Below are positions 16,289 through 26,895 of a stretch of DNA of 64,000 nucleotides, piece by piece. A program made the translations under genes and the position numbers. The DNA lies in NCBI GenBank assembly GCA_001796335.1, contig MGMF01000001.1, positions 446,324 to 510,323 of the forward strand. Direction: 5' to 3'. This DNA comes from Chloroflexi bacterium GWB2_49_20. GTDB taxonomy: Bacteria; Chloroflexota; Anaerolineae; Anaerolineales; Villigracilaceae. Numbering within the stretch: position 1 is the first letter of the stretch; each line of letters begins with the position of its first letter. The notes beneath the pieces were generated by a model. It saw only the letters and a list, made by a program, of their open reading frames with translations, was not told the DNA's origin and searched no databases.

Positions 16289-18409
16289 TTATTTGAAGAG
16301 CAGGTACCCGAGAATGAGTACCGCACCCAGAAGTACCGAAAGTGCATAACTGCGCACAAAACCGTTTTGCAATTGACGCAAGGCAGTGGAGGAGCGCTTG
16401 GTCAGGGTTGCCAGGCCATTGGAGATGGCATCAATGATACCCAGGTCAATCGGGTTCGCCAGAAATTTGGTAAACCAGCGGAAGAAGCGGGCAATGACCG
16501 AGTCGTGCAGCCAGTCATGCCAGAAGTTCCAATCCACCTTTTCCGCCAGGAAGCGGGCCAGGTCCACATAGCGATTGATGATCAGGGCACCATAAATTTC
16601 ATCCACCCAATATTTTTTTTCAAAAGCAGTATATAGGGGACCGAGCATTTTCTTGAGCGGGTCAATCTGACCGACCTGCAGAGGTTTGCGCCCGTATAAC
16701 AACCAGGATAAACCAATTGCCAGCAATGCCAGCAGGGTGGAAACCAGCGCCACGACCGGGTTCAAACCACCCCAGGAGATGGACAGGTAGCCACGGATCT
16801 CTTCACCGTGCTCCGCCGCCAGTTCAATGGTATGTTCCAACCATTGGCCCAGGCTATGAAGATAGGGTAAATTGAGCGCACCCCCCAGGATCGACGCTCC
16901 CGCCAGAACCATCAAGGGTACAGTGATGACTTTGGGGCTTTCTTGAGCGTGTTCGGCGGCAGCATGGCGGGATTTTCCAAAGAAAACCATCCAGATCTGG
17001 CGTCCCATATAAAAGGCGGTCAGAAAAGCGGCGATGGTCAGGAGGACATACACCACGCTGTAATTTTTGGCTGCATCCAGCAGGATCTCATCCTTTGACC
17101 AGAAACCGGCAAAGGGGAAAATGCCCGCCAACGCCAGGGAGCCGATCATGTACAACCAGAAAGTGACAGGCATCTGTTTGCGCAGTCCGCCCATGTTGCG
17201 CATATCACCCGGATCGAAGACTTCCTCGTGATGCTCGTCAGCATGTCCATGATTCGCCAGGTGATGGTGACCGCGTTCCATACCGAGAATGATCGAGCCA
17301 GCCGAAAGGAAGAGCAGCGCTTTGAAGAAGGCGTGCGCGATCAGGTGGAACATGCCTGCCACGTAAGCGCCCATGCCGACCGCGGCAACCATGAAGCCCA
17401 ACTGGCTGATGGTGGAGTATGCCAGAACCTTCTTGATGTCATACTGCCCAACCGCAATGGTGGCAGCGAACAGGGCAGTGATGGCACCCACCAGGGCCAC
17501 GACATATTGGGCGTCCGGTACCAGGCTGAAAAGCGCCCAAGAGCGGGTCACCAGGTAGACACCGGCTGTAACCATGGTGGCAGCATGAATGAGCGCAGAG
17601 ACCGGGGTTGGGCCAGCCATGGCATCCGGCAACCAGACATACAGCGGAATCTGGGCTGATTTACCGGTCACACCGATCAACATGAACAGGGTGATGACCA
17701 TAATCACACCCGGCTGGCTGGCAGCGACCTCTTCAGCCTTCAGGAAGACTTCACTGAACTGCAGGCTGCCAAAATACCAGAACATGGTAAAGGCTGCCAG
17801 CAGGAAACCGAAATCACCGACACGGTTGGCAATGAAGGCTTTTTTGGCTGCGTTGGAATTGGCCCAACTTGGGCGTGCCAGCGTATCCATCTCGAACCAA
17901 AAACCGATCAGCAGGAAGGAGCACAAACCGACACCTTCCCATCCTACGAAAAGCATCAGGTAGCTGTCGCCGCTGACCAGGATCATCATCATGGCGATAA
18001 ACAGGTTGAGGAACACGAAGAAACGGCCGTAGCGTTTGACATCATCCTTGAAGCGCACATCTTCGTGCATGTAGCCGATGGCGTAGATGTGGATAAGGGT
18101 GCCCACGCCTGAAACCACCAGCATCATGGTCACCGATAGAGTGTCCACGCGGAAATTCCAGGGGATATCCAGGTTACCGATCTTGATCCACTCGGCAAAG
18201 GGCACGACATGTGCCTCGCTCCCGCTTGCCAGCAACGAATAACCCAGCAGGAGTGAGACGATGAATGCCAGCCCGGAAGCTGCACTGGCCACCGTACCGA
18301 TGGCTTTTTCGCTCATGCGTCCGCCAAAAATGATGTTGATCAGCAGTCCCACCGTCGGCAGGAAGACGATCAGGGGTACCAGGTTGAAGAACAGTCCAGA
18401 ATTTTCCAT
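16289..18409 (-). CDS. nuoL: NADH-quinone oxidoreductase subunit L
   Basis: 706 residues, the longest membrane subunit. The antiporter core is followed by the long amphipathic lateral helix and final anchor expected of NuoL. Conserved segments include VGWEGVGLCSFLLIGFW, LPDAMAGPTPVSALIHAATM and VGQYDIKKVLAYSTISQLGF. A histidine- and acid-rich cytoplasmic or periplasmic loop (GHHHLANHGHADEHHEE, about residues 375-391) is larger than in enterobacterial NuoL and could bind metal, but no role is known. It starts three bases after nuoK. Confidence 0.97.
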   Translation of the reverse strand: MENSGLFFNLVPLIVFLPTVGLLINIIFGGRMSEKAIGTVASAASGLAFIVSLLLGYSLLASGSEAHVVPFAEWIKIGNLDIPWNFRVDTLSVTMMLVVSGVGTLIHIYAIGYMHEDVRFKDDVKRYGRFFVFLNLFIAMMMILVSGDSYLMLFVGWEGVGLCSFLLIGFWFEMDTLARPSWANSNAAKKAFIANRVGDFGFLLAAFTMFWYFGSLQFSEVFLKAEEVAASQPGVIMVITLFMLIGVTGKSAQIPLYVWLPDAMAGPTPVSALIHAATMVTAGVYLVTRSWALFSLVPDAQYVVALVGAITALFAATIAVGQYDIKKVLAYSTISQLGFMVAAVGMGAYVAGMFHLIAHAFFKALLFLSAGSIILGMERGHHHLANHGHADEHHEEVFDPGDMRNMGGLRKQMPVTFWLYMIGSLALAGIFPFAGFWSKDEILLDAAKNYSVVYVLLTIAAFLTAFYMGRQIWMVFFGKSRHAAAEHAQESPKVITVPLMVLAGASILGGALNLPYLHSLGQWLEHTIELAAEHGEEIRGYLSISWGGLNPVVALVSTLLALLAIGLSWLLYGRKPLQVGQIDPLKKMLGPLYTAFEKKYWVDEIYGALIINRYVDLARFLAEKVDWNFWHDWLHDSVIARFFRWFTKFLANPIDLGIIDAISNGLATLTKRSSTALRQLQNGFVRSYALSVLLGAVLILGYLLFK

Positions 18410-18412
18410 AAG

Positions 18413-18724
18413 TTATCCTTTCAGACTGCTCATCTGGTCCACATCAATGCTGTGCTTGCTGCGGAATATGGCCACGATCAGTGCCAAACCAACCGCCACT
18501 TCGGCAGCAGCCACAGTTATCACAAAGAACACGAAGATCTGGCCTGTCAGCACACCATAGGAGCGTGCAAAAGCCACAAAAGCCAGGTTGGCGGCGTTCA
18601 GCATCAACTCGATGGACATGAACACGATCAACGCATTGCGGCGAATGAGCACTCCCAGTGCGCCCATGGTAAATAAAATGGCCGAAACGGCAATGTAATA
18701 AGACAGGGGAATTGTGCCTTCCAT
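18413..18724 (-). CDS. nuoK: NADH-quinone oxidoreductase subunit K
   Basis: 103 residues with three membrane helices, the MrpC-like small subunit of the complex I membrane arm. The two glutamates that form part of the central charge chain are seen in [16 protein letters not shown] and [16 protein letters not shown]. The ATG overlaps the nuoJ stop by one base (TAATG), the sign of translational coupling. Length and helix count are exactly those of the family. Confidence 0.97.
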   Translation of the reverse strand: MEGTIPLSYYIAVSAILFTMGALGVLIRRNALIVFMSIELMLNAANLAFVAFARSYGVLTGQIFVFFVITVAAAEVAVGLALIVAIFRSKHSIDVDQMSSLKG

Positions 18725-19248
18725 TAACCTGCGGCTCCTTTCTCCTGCTTGGTCAGGACAATTGCACCGACCATGGCAACCAACAGCAGGATGGAAGTGA
18801 TTTCAAACGGCAGCAGATACTGGTTGAAGAGGGTCAACCCCAGGGTGCGGATGGCATCCACTGAGTTGATCTGGGCTTCCGGTTGGGCTAAAGTAGCGGT
18901 CAGGTGCAGGCGCTGGAAGAGCAGGAATCCCGCCTCAAACAGGAGCACCACAGCCAGACCAATGGCAAGAGGTCGCTGCCAGGGCAGGGACTGACTTTTG
19001 GGAAGTTTTTCTGCGCCCAGCAGCATGATGACGAACAGGAACAATACCATGATGGCACCTGCATAAACAGTGATCTGGGTCAAAGCAATGAATGGGGCTC
19101 CAAGCAACAGGTAAAAGATGGCTACACAGGCAAAATTAAGCACCAGGAACAGGGCTGCATACACAGCGCTGCGGCTGAGCAGCAGACCCAGGGCACTCAA
19201 AACGGCTGCCAGGGACAATATTATAAAGAGGATAAGCATAGAATTCAT
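18724..19248 (-). CDS. nuoJ: NADH-quinone oxidoreductase subunit J
   Basis: 174 residues, five membrane helices. The third helix, with the pi-bulge that gates the E-channel in complex I, is recognisable as [20 protein letters not shown], and [23 protein letters not shown] sequence precedes it. A GTG two codons upstream is possible, but GAGG five bases before the ATG at 19248 fixes the start. The message overlaps nuoK by one base. C-terminal residues after the last helix are short and basic, as usual. Confidence 0.96.
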   Translation of the reverse strand: MNSMLILFIILSLAAVLSALGLLLSRSAVYAALFLVLNFACVAIFYLLLGAPFIALTQITVYAGAIMVLFLFVIMLLGAEKLPKSQSLPWQRPLAIGLAVVLLFEAGFLLFQRLHLTATLAQPEAQINSVDAIRTLGLTLFNQYLLPFEITSILLLVAMVGAIVLTKQEKGAAG

Positions 19249-19255
19249 GGGCACC

Positions 19256-19774
19256 TCAATCCTGCGGATCTTTCATTTCAGGCACCGAGCGGGTGTAGAG
19301 GCCCGGTGGAACCTTCTGGGGGGTCGGCAAAGTTCCTGCAGGAGCAGGTTCGATCAACATTTCTTTGGGGTAGATGGCATCACGGCGGTTGGTGAAGGAC
19401 AACTCATAATTATCGCCCAGTACCACGGCTTCAGTAGGACAGGCATCTTCGCAGAAACCGCAAAAAATGCAGCGCAGCATGTTGATCTCATAGGTGCTGG
19501 CGTAGCGATCGCCGGGTGAGAAGCGTACATCATCCGTGTTTTCAGCGGATTCCACAAAAATGGCATCCGCCGGGCAGGCAGCCGCACACAGGGCGCAACC
19601 TATGCACTTTTCCAGGCCATTGTCGTAACGCTTCAAGACATGCCGGCCACGAAAACGTGGTTTAACCGGTTTCTTTTGCTCCGGGTACTGCACGGTAACC
19701 GGTTTTTCCAGCATTATCTTGAACGTGGTTCCCAAGCCACGCGCAAGTTCAATCAGAGGCTCAAAGACGCGCAT
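19256..19774 (-). CDS. nuoI: NADH-quinone oxidoreductase subunit I (2x[4Fe-4S])
   Basis: 172 residues. Two ferredoxin cluster motifs are complete: [18 protein letters not shown] and [18 protein letters not shown], which hold clusters N6a and N6b of the peripheral arm. The N-terminal amphipathic helix ([20 protein letters not shown]) packs on NuoH. It begins 14 bases inside the nuoH frame with its own GAGG seven bases upstream. The C-terminus is a proline-rich tail. Electrons pass from here to NuoB and then to quinone. Confidence 0.97.
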   Translation of the reverse strand: MRVFEPLIELARGLGTTFKIMLEKPVTVQYPEQKKPVKPRFRGRHVLKRYDNGLEKCIGCALCAAACPADAIFVESAENTDDVRFSPGDRYASTYEINMLRCIFCGFCEDACPTEAVVLGDNYELSFTNRRDAIYPKEMLIEPAPAGTLPTPQKVPPGLYTRSVPEMKDPQD

Positions 19775-20900
19775 TGTCTTTCCTCCTCAAGACACGGTCG
19801 ATCATGCCAACCGCAAATAAACCTACCAATATGGATAAAACGGGAATGCCCCAGATCAGGTTTTTATTGACCTGCTCCGCCAAGATGATCCCCACGGCAG
19901 TAATGAAAACCAGTGCCAGGGACATGGGCAAGAGCAACTTCCAGCCAAAGGCCATCAAGCGGTCGTAACGAATGCGTGGGTAGGTGGCCCGCACCCAGAT
20001 CATTCCAAATAGAAGAATAACGATCTTGATAAAGATATACACCGGTCCCAGCCAGGGGGTGTGATCGATGCTGAAAACTGTATTGGAAAGGAACCAAAAT
20101 TCCCGGTAGCCTCCAAAGAACAGGGTGGCTCCAATGGCGCTGATGGCGATCATCTTGGTGTACTCAGCCATGAACAACAGCGCAAATTTCATGCCGGAAT
20201 ATTCGGTGTGGTAACCAGCGGTCAATTCCTGTTCGGCCTCGGGCATATCGAAAGGCGCCCGGTTCACTTCCGCCAGGGTGGCGATCAGGAAGATGCCAGT
20301 GCCGATCGGCTGAAGCACTACAAACCACATGGTCTTCTGGGCTTCGACGATATCCAGCATGCGCATCGATCCCGCCAGCAAAATGGCGCCTACAAATGAA
20401 AGTCCCAGGGTCAGCTCATAGGAGATCATCTGGGCGGTGGAACGCAACCCGCCCATCATGGCATATTTATTGTTGGACGACCACCCCGCCAAGACGATGC
20501 CGTACACCGCAATGGAAGCGATGGACATAATATACAGCACGCCCACATTGATGTCGGCGATATAAGGCGTGATGTCGCGCCCAAACAGACTGAAGGATTG
20601 TTTGCCCCATGGCACCACCGCTGTGATGACCACCGCAGGAACCACTGTCAGAACCGGAGCCAGCAGGAACAACAACTTATCTGCCAGGGCGGGGGTCAAT
20701 TCTTCTTTAAAGATCAACTTGACCGCGTCTGCAATTGGCTGCAGGATGCCAAACGGGCCGGCTCGATTGGGGCCGATACGGGCCTGAATGCGGGCCAGGG
20801 CTCTGCGCTCATACAGCGTCAGGTAGGCAAAGCCTCCCAGCAATATCAGCGTCAAGACAAACCCTTTGATGATCCATTCAAGTATCAAAGTAAAGTCCAT
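19761..20900 (-). CDS. nuoH: NADH-quinone oxidoreductase subunit H
   Basis: 379 residues with eight or more membrane helices. NuoH forms part of the quinone chamber; the family signatures [22 protein letters not shown] near the N-terminus (given in two pieces: [10 protein letters not shown] and [13 protein letters not shown]) and [20 protein letters not shown] in the acidic loop are intact. AAGG six bases before the ATG supports the start. It lies between nuoG and nuoI and overlaps nuoI by 14 bases. Confidence 0.97.
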   Translation of the reverse strand: MDFTLILEWIIKGFVLTLILLGGFAYLTLYERRALARIQARIGPNRAGPFGILQPIADAVKLIFKEELTPALADKLLFLLAPVLTVVPAVVITAVVPWGKQSFSLFGRDITPYIADINVGVLYIMSIASIAVYGIVLAGWSSNNKYAMMGGLRSTAQMISYELTLGLSFVGAILLAGSMRMLDIVEAQKTMWFVVLQPIGTGIFLIATLAEVNRAPFDMPEAEQELTAGYHTEYSGMKFALLFMAEYTKMIAISAIGATLFFGGYREFWFLSNTVFSIDHTPWLGPVYIFIKIVILLFGMIWVRATYPRIRYDRLMAFGWKLLLPMSLALVFITAVGIILAEQVNKNLIWGIPVLSILVGLFAVGMIDRVLRRKDNARL

Positions 20901-20912
20901 GGACGACCTTCC

Positions 20913-23366
20913 TTAGGCAGCCTTCAGGCTGATGGTTGCCGGAGTATTAATGGGAATTCCCATGCTGCGCGGCAGGAGAGCAACGGAGGCGGGTACTTTC
21001 TCGTCCACGAGTACCTTAACCTGATATGCCGTGCCGTTTACTGTCAACTGTGCAGTGCTTCCCGCCTGGACCTTGAAGCGTACGGCCGTGTCAGGATGCA
21101 GACTGACGCTGGCGTCACCTATATGTGGGTGCAAAAGGGTCGAAGGAAGAACTGTCACACCCCGGTCGTAGATTTTGCAAACCGGGATCGCCAACAGTTC
21201 TGACTCGCTCGGACGCTTGCTTTCGACAGGCTTCGTCCCGGGCAGGCTGCCAGCTTCCAACAAAGCCAGCCGGGTACCCAGACCCTGGGTGTTGGCATAG
21301 ATGGCGCCGCCATAATAGATGTCACCGCGCCCGACCAGTGGCCATTGTTCCCTGACTTCAGCCAGGCGGGCATAGGAAAGCCCTTCAAAAGATTTATATT
21401 TTGAAGCAATTTTATTCATTATCAGTAAAGCTGAGGTGCCTTCCAGTTCAAGGCCTGCTTTTTGGGCAAGGCTGGCCGTAATGGAAAAATCTGGGCGGGT
21501 TTCGCCAAAGGCTGGGAGCGCAGGGTAGAAACGTTGTACCCTGCGCTCACCGGAAGTGAATGAACCCTCGCGTTCGGTGAATGCCTGGGCAGGTAAGACC
21601 ACATTCGCCAGGCGGGTTGTTTCCGTTTGGAAAAGTTCCTGGACGATCACAAACCTGGCAGACTTCAAAGCCTCAGCCAGTGCAGGGTCATCCCCAACCG
21701 GGTCGCATGCCGCTATATAGACCAGTTTATTTTTAAATTCAGCCGCCAGGTCGGCTACTGGCTGGAATCCCATTTCCCAGGCACCCTGGTCATTGGCATG
21801 CGGCCAGACACCGATCAGGCCACTGCCCGGCTTGCCGGCATGGCCGGTCATATCCAGCAGTCCGGCACAGGCTTCCGCCAGGGAGGCAGAACCCTCCAAA
21901 CCCAATCCATCGCTTCCATAAAGGACCACCAGGTTCTGCGCCGAGGCAAGCGCCTCTGCAGCAGCCTGTCCGGCTTTGGATTTTTGCATGGATTTAATGG
22001 TCTGGGCTTCATCGCCATACGCATAGCGAATGACATGGGCAGCGTATTTTTCCAATTTAGTCTCTCGAGCGCCAGCCAAGATCAAAGTTGCCCCGCGTGC
22101 GGCTGCCTGCTTGATGCGCAGGTACCAAAGCGGGGCTTCATTATATAAATCTGAGGCAGCCACCAAAATGCTGGTTCCCGCCCCCATCTCGCCAAAATTT
22201 GTATCCATGCTCACGCCCGCCAGGGTAGTCAGATAGCCGCCACCCATATGGGTGTAAAGGGCAGCCTTACCTCCCAACCCGTCGGCCAGCGCCTTCAAGT
22301 TGAAAAGATCTTCATTGGCCAAGCGGCCACCTGCCAGGACGATGAAGTCCTGTTTGGCTTCCACCAGGGAGCGGGCTGCCAGGTTAAGGGCTTCTTCCCA
22401 TGAGCTTTCGGTGACCAGCTCTCCGGTACGGACAAGAGGTTTAGCCAGTCGGTCAGGACTGGCGCTGAAATGATGGGCAAAGCGACCCTTGTCACACAGC
22501 CAGATCTCATTAACCTGTTCGTTCTGGCGCGGCATGATGCGTTTGATCACCATATTGCCATCCGAACGGGCTTCACGGCGGATGTTCAATGTAGTATTGC
22601 AGCCCACCGGGCAGTGTGTACAAATGGAGGCAGCCGAGTTCATTTCCCACGGGCGGGCACCAAAGCGGAAATCCGCGGTTGTCAGGGCGCCAACCGGGCA
22701 AATATCCGTGGTATTGCTGGAGAAGATCGAATCGAAACCCGGTTCGGAGTAAGTGACAATATCCGTGGCACGCCCGCGCCTGAAGAAGTCCAGCACAGCA
22801 TCCCCAACGATCTCACCCTGAAATCGGATGCAGCGGGCGCACTGAATACAGCGTTCGCGGTCCAGCCAGATCAAGTCTCCCAGGGGGACATGTTTCTTCT
22901 GGTGTTGTTTGTCATCAAATTTGAAGCGGCTTTCACTTGAACCATGTGCCATGGTCAGGTTTTGCAGAGGACATTCGCCGCCCTTGTCACACACCGGGCA
23001 ATCCAGCGGGTGGGAGGTAAGCAGGAATTCAACGATCTCCTTGCGCCCCGTACGGGCTTTCTCTGACATCCCCACCACCTGCATGTCTTCCGAAACCGGG
23101 GTGGTGCAGGCTGTTTCGAGCTTGGCTCCGAACTGGATCTTGGGTTTGCCGCCCTCAATGACCGGCTGTCCGCTGACCCGGTCAATGACCGGTCGTCCAA
23201 CTTCCACCAAGCACATTCGGCACATACCAACCGGTTCCATCTTGGGGTGATAACAGAAAACCGGGATATCGATACCGACCTGTTTGGCAGCATCCACGAT
23301 GAGGGTGCCGGCAGGCACACTGACGGATTGTCCATCAATTATCAAAGATACAAGTTGTTTAGGCAT
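20913..23366 (-). CDS. nuoG: NADH-quinone oxidoreductase subunit G
   Basis: 817 residues. N-terminal [2Fe-2S] region (CYHPKMEPVGMCRMCLVEV), then the His/Cys [4Fe-4S] HPLDCPVCDKGGECPLQN segment, then ferredoxin-like CIQCARCIRFQ and CPVGAL motifs. A molybdopterin-oxidoreductase-like domain follows and carries a CTHCPVGC...C motif for the extra N7 cluster. A longer frame to 23456 lies within nuoF; the ATG at 23366 has GGAGG five bases upstream and overlaps nuoF by eight bases. It relays electrons from NuoF to NuoI. The Mo-like domain is thought to be structural only. Confidence 0.96.
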   Translation of the reverse strand: MPKQLVSLIIDGQSVSVPAGTLIVDAAKQVGIDIPVFCYHPKMEPVGMCRMCLVEVGRPVIDRVSGQPVIEGGKPKIQFGAKLETACTTPVSEDMQVVGMSEKARTGRKEIVEFLLTSHPLDCPVCDKGGECPLQNLTMAHGSSESRFKFDDKQHQKKHVPLGDLIWLDRERCIQCARCIRFQGEIVGDAVLDFFRRGRATDIVTYSEPGFDSIFSSNTTDICPVGALTTADFRFGARPWEMNSAASICTHCPVGCNTTLNIRREARSDGNMVIKRIMPRQNEQVNEIWLCDKGRFAHHFSASPDRLAKPLVRTGELVTESSWEEALNLAARSLVEAKQDFIVLAGGRLANEDLFNLKALADGLGGKAALYTHMGGGYLTTLAGVSMDTNFGEMGAGTSILVAASDLYNEAPLWYLRIKQAAARGATLILAGARETKLEKYAAHVIRYAYGDEAQTIKSMQKSKAGQAAAEALASAQNLVVLYGSDGLGLEGSASLAEACAGLLDMTGHAGKPGSGLIGVWPHANDQGAWEMGFQPVADLAAEFKNKLVYIAACDPVGDDPALAEALKSARFVIVQELFQTETTRLANVVLPAQAFTEREGSFTSGERRVQRFYPALPAFGETRPDFSITASLAQKAGLELEGTSALLIMNKIASKYKSFEGLSYARLAEVREQWPLVGRGDIYYGGAIYANTQGLGTRLALLEAGSLPGTKPVESKRPSESELLAIPVCKIYDRGVTVLPSTLLHPHIGDASVSLHPDTAVRFKVQAGSTAQLTVNGTAYQVKVLVDEKVPASVALLPRSMGIPINTPATISLKAA

Positions 23367-24618
23367 GTCCACCTCCAATACTGGAGGTTGTGAAGTCATC
23401 CGGGAAGCGCTCAATACCCGATACAACAGCCATGGTGGCAAATTCACCCAGGGCACACAGGCATTTATTCTGCATTTGTTTGGCTACACTCAGCAGGAGT
23501 TCGGTATTGGCCTCAACGTCTTCACCGGCTTCCATGCGTTCGATCACGTGCATCATCCAGTAATTTCCTTCACGGCAGGGGGTGCATTTACCGCAGGATT
23601 CATGTTTGAAGAATTCAACCGTTTTTGAGATGACCCATTCAATACTGACGGTGTCATCGATCACGATGACCGAGGCTGAACCCAGATCGGCGCCCAGAGT
23701 GCGTACCGAGGCGTAGTCCATGGGGGTATCCAGCGCTTTGTCATCCACTTTGATGATGGATGAAGAGGCGCCAGCCGCCATGATGGCCTTGACCGGGCGG
23801 TCATTGATGATGCCGCCGCCGTGTTCATAGACCAACTGGCGGAATGTGGTTCCAAAAGGCAGCTCGTAATTACCGGGTTTTTTGACGCGCCCCGACAGGC
23901 TGAAAACCTTAACCCCAGCGCTGTCTGCTGTCCCCAGTGCTTTGTACCAATCCGCCCCTTTGCTGAAAATCATGGGGATATTGGTGAATGTTTCAACATT
24001 GTTGACGACAGTGGGCTTGCCGTATAGGCCAAAGGATGGCGGGAAAGGAGGGCGTAAACGTGGTTGGCCGCGTTTGCCTTCCATGGATTCGAGCAGGGCG
24101 GTTTCTTCACCGCAGATGTAAGCTCCGGCTCCCAGGTGGGTGTATATCTTCAACTCATAATCTGTACCGAACAGCTTGCCACCCAGCAGACCGGCCTTTT
24201 CCATGTCTTCAATTCTTTCGTCCAGGAAAGCTGCCACCTGCCAGAACTCACCACGCAGGTAGACATAGGCGGCATGGGCTCCAACGGCATAAGCAGAAAT
24301 GGCAACTCCTTCCAGGAACTGGAAAGGATTATTTTCCATGATCTCACGGTCTTTGAAGGTACCCGGTTCAGATTCATCGGCATTGGCTACCACATAATGC
24401 GGCCAATTCTTATTGTCCATGAAAGCCCATTTGAGGCCGGTGGGGAAACCCGCCCCGCCTCGACCGCGCAGACCTGAAGCCTTGACAACCTCGGTAACTG
24501 CCTCAGGTTTCATGGAAGTGACCACCTGTTTGAAAGCTTCAAAACCACCATTCTTACGGTAGACTTCCAGCTTATTGATATCGGGAATATCCCGGTGGCG
24601 TAGCAGGATGTGAGCCAT
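23359..24618 (-). CDS. nuoF: NADH-quinone oxidoreductase subunit F (NADH/FMN)
   Basis: 419 residues. NADH binding is seen in GRGGAGFPTGLKWAF and FMN binding in GAGAYICGEETALLESMEG, followed by the RPPFP segment; the N3 cluster cysteines are in ESCGKCTPCREG with the fourth further on in NKCLCALG. This is the entry point where NADH reduces FMN. The ATG overlaps the nuoE stop by one base. All cofactor residues are present, so the peripheral arm should accept NADH rather than ferredoxin or F420. Confidence 0.97.
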   Translation of the reverse strand: MAHILLRHRDIPDINKLEVYRKNGGFEAFKQVVTSMKPEAVTEVVKASGLRGRGGAGFPTGLKWAFMDNKNWPHYVVANADESEPGTFKDREIMENNPFQFLEGVAISAYAVGAHAAYVYLRGEFWQVAAFLDERIEDMEKAGLLGGKLFGTDYELKIYTHLGAGAYICGEETALLESMEGKRGQPRLRPPFPPSFGLYGKPTVVNNVETFTNIPMIFSKGADWYKALGTADSAGVKVFSLSGRVKKPGNYELPFGTTFRQLVYEHGGGIINDRPVKAIMAAGASSSIIKVDDKALDTPMDYASVRTLGADLGSASVIVIDDTVSIEWVISKTVEFFKHESCGKCTPCREGNYWMMHVIERMEAGEDVEANTELLLSVAKQMQNKCLCALGEFATMAVVSGIERFPDDFTTSSIGGGHA

Positions 24619-25124
24619 TACTTCACCTCCTTGCCACTCTTGCGCAGAGCTTCGATCAATTCCAGGGTCTTGTCCACCGTCATATTTTCGTGGTATTCAA
24701 TCCCGTTTTCACCCTGCAATTGGAACATGGGCGCCTTGTCACAGCCTGCCAGGCATTTGACTTCCTCGATCGTCACCAGGTCGTCTTCACTTGTCTGGCC
24801 GACCTGAACCTGCAGGTTGGTGCACAGCTCCTGCAGGAATTGGTCTGCACCCCGCAAAGCACACGGCAGGTCCGTGCAGACTTGCATGCGATATCGGCCT
24901 TCCTTTTCGTCATGGAACAGGGTGTAAAAGCCGATGATCGAGGCCACATCTGTAGGTGTGATCGCAAGCAGGTCAGCGATATCCTGCATGGCTGCACGGG
25001 TGGCATAGCCTTCCTGGCGTTGAGCCAGGTAAAGCAGCGGCATGACTGCCGAGCGTTTTTGTTCTGGCGGGTATTTCGCCAGGATCTTCTTCACTTCCTG
25101 GGGATATTTTTCAGTCAGGCTCAT
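24618..25124 (-). CDS. nuoE: NADH-quinone oxidoreductase subunit E ([2Fe-2S])
   Basis: 168 residues of thioredoxin-like fold. The four ligands of cluster N1a are in CTDLPC and CLAGCDKAPMFQ. An N-terminal helical bundle (LAKYPPEQKRSAVMPLLYLAQ) is typical. It works with NuoF in the NADH-oxidising module. The ATG at 25124 overlaps the nuoD stop as ATGA, and the gene end overlaps nuoF, so D-E-F-G are all translationally linked. Confidence 0.96.
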   Translation of the reverse strand: MSLTEKYPQEVKKILAKYPPEQKRSAVMPLLYLAQRQEGYATRAAMQDIADLLAITPTDVASIIGFYTLFHDEKEGRYRMQVCTDLPCALRGADQFLQELCTNLQVQVGQTSEDDLVTIEEVKCLAGCDKAPMFQLQGENGIEYHENMTVDKTLELIEALRKSGKEVK

Positions 25125-26350
25125 CGATCTACATCTCCCAGCACAATATCCACGCTGCCAATGATGGCAACCAGGTCGGCTACGAGCACGCCTTTGGCCA
25201 TATACGGCAGCGCCTGTAAGTTATCAAAAGAAGGAGTGCGCCAATGAATGCGGTAGGGGTTGGGGCCCCCATCACTGACGAGATATACACCCAGTTCACC
25301 GCGCGGCGATTCCACCGCATAGTAAATGGAACCCTGCGGGGCGGAAAATCCCTCGGTCCATAATTTGAAATGATGGATGAGGGCTTCCATATTGATGCCG
25401 ATCTCCGATCGTGGGGGGGGCACAAATTTGTGATTACTGCTGCGCACCGGACCGAACGGCATCTTATTGAGGGCCTGTTCAACGATCTTGAGAGATTGGC
25501 GCAGCTCTTCGATCCTTACGATATACCGGGCGTACACATCACCTTCGGTGCGGGTGGGAACCGTAAACTCATACTGTTCATAACCGCAGTAAGGGCGGGC
25601 TTTGCGCAGATCCCAGTTGATCCCGGTGGCACGCAACGCAGGCCCGGTCATTCCTAGGTTGAGGGCATCCTCAGCGCTGATCTTGCCAATTCCAAAAGTG
25701 CGATCCAGGAAGAGCGGGTTGCGGGAGAGCAGGGCTTCATATTCATCCACCCGTCTCGGAAAGATCTTGATGAACTGACGCACTGCAGCTTCAAACTCCA
25801 CCGGTACATCCCGCCACAAGCCGCCCGGGCGGATATAGGTGGTCATCATGCGCTGCCCGGAGCACATCTCGAGAATGTCCAGGATACTCTCCCTTTCACG
25901 GAAGCAGTACAGGAAGGTGGACATGGCAGCCACATCCAGACCTGTTGTACCCAACCAGATCAGGTGCGAGGCGATGCGCTGCAACTCGGCCAGGATAACG
26001 CGAATGGACTGGGCCCGGTCGGGCACATCCAGTTCAACCAGTTTTTCAACCGCCATGGAGTATGCCAGGTTGTTACCCACTGTGTTCAGGTAATCCAGCC
26101 GGTCCGTCATCACCTCGGCCTTGGCATAAGTCTTGGATTCCATGTTCTTCTCAATACCGGTGTGTAAATAGCCGATATCGGGGATGCAATTCACGACTGT
26201 TTCTCCGTCCAGTTCGAGCAGCAGGCGCAGCACACCGTGCGTGCTGGGATGCTGTGGACCCATGTTAAGGAGCATGGTCTCGCCCTGGATGGCTCGCTCG
26301 GATACCAGGTGCTTGATATCATCAACGCTGACTTCTTGCAATTGGGTCAT
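25121..26350 (-). CDS. nuoD: NADH-quinone oxidoreductase subunit D (49 kDa)
   Basis: 409 residues. The family is recognised by LNMGPQHPSTHGVLRL near the N-terminus and by the histidine-containing quinone pocket, plus the C-terminal DLVAIIGSVDIVLGDVDR. It shares ancestry with the large subunit of NiFe hydrogenases but lacks the four nickel cysteines. An upstream extension to 26398 has no support; GGAG seven bases before the ATG at 26350 fits. NuoC is a separate gene here, unlike the NuoCD fusion of enterobacteria. Confidence 0.97.
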   Translation of the reverse strand: MTQLQEVSVDDIKHLVSERAIQGETMLLNMGPQHPSTHGVLRLLLELDGETVVNCIPDIGYLHTGIEKNMESKTYAKAEVMTDRLDYLNTVGNNLAYSMAVEKLVELDVPDRAQSIRVILAELQRIASHLIWLGTTGLDVAAMSTFLYCFRERESILDILEMCSGQRMMTTYIRPGGLWRDVPVEFEAAVRQFIKIFPRRVDEYEALLSRNPLFLDRTFGIGKISAEDALNLGMTGPALRATGINWDLRKARPYCGYEQYEFTVPTRTEGDVYARYIVRIEELRQSLKIVEQALNKMPFGPVRSSNHKFVPPPRSEIGINMEALIHHFKLWTEGFSAPQGSIYYAVESPRGELGVYLVSDGGPNPYRIHWRTPSFDNLQALPYMAKGVLVADLVAIIGSVDIVLGDVDR

Positions 26351-26366
26351 AAGCGTTCTCCGTCCA

Positions 26367-26879
26367 TTATTCTTTGGCGTAAGGCTTACGCAGGTCAATT
26401 TCTTTGTAATTGAAGGTGAACTGCGGTTCTTCGTAACCCAACGGGTAATCTTTGCGCAACGGGTAACCTTCCCAGTCGGCGGGCATCAGGATGCGGCGCA
26501 GGTCCGGGTGGCCTTCAAACTTTATGCCGAACATGTCCCACAATTCACGCTCGCGCCAGATGGCGTTCTTGAAAATGCCCGTGACCGTCGGCAGGCTGGG
26601 GTTAATGCCAGGAACCGCCACCAGCACGCTCAGGCTGAGGTTGTCAGTGACAGACGTAAACTGGTAAAGTACATTGAAACGCGGGTTTTCTACAGGCCAG
26701 AAATCCACCGCGGTCATGGTGGAAAGCAGGGTAAATCCCAATTCATCCCGCAGCATCTGGCTGGCAGGCACGATACTGTCCGCAGGAAGATTTACGCTCA
26801 CATCGCCCCGAAATTCGCTGATCTGCGCACCAAAGGCAGTTTTCAGAGCCAGGATGGTGGATTCAAGTTCAGTTTGCAT
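26367..26879 (-). CDS. nuoC: NADH-quinone oxidoreductase subunit C (30 kDa)
   Basis: 170 residues. The diagnostic motif is [20 protein letters not shown], followed by [21 protein letters not shown], both fully conserved. It is a peripheral-arm scaffold subunit next to NuoD and NuoB. GAGG about six bases before the ATG supports the start, and 16 bases separate it from nuoB. The N-terminus is a short variable domain. Confidence 0.97.
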   Translation of the reverse strand: MQTELESTILALKTAFGAQISEFRGDVSVNLPADSIVPASQMLRDELGFTLLSTMTAVDFWPVENPRFNVLYQFTSVTDNLSLSVLVAVPGINPSLPTVTGIFKNAIWRERELWDMFGIKFEGHPDLRRILMPADWEGYPLRKDYPLGYEEPQFTFNYKEIDLRKPYAKE

Positions 26880-26895
26880 ACATCACCTCTGGAGA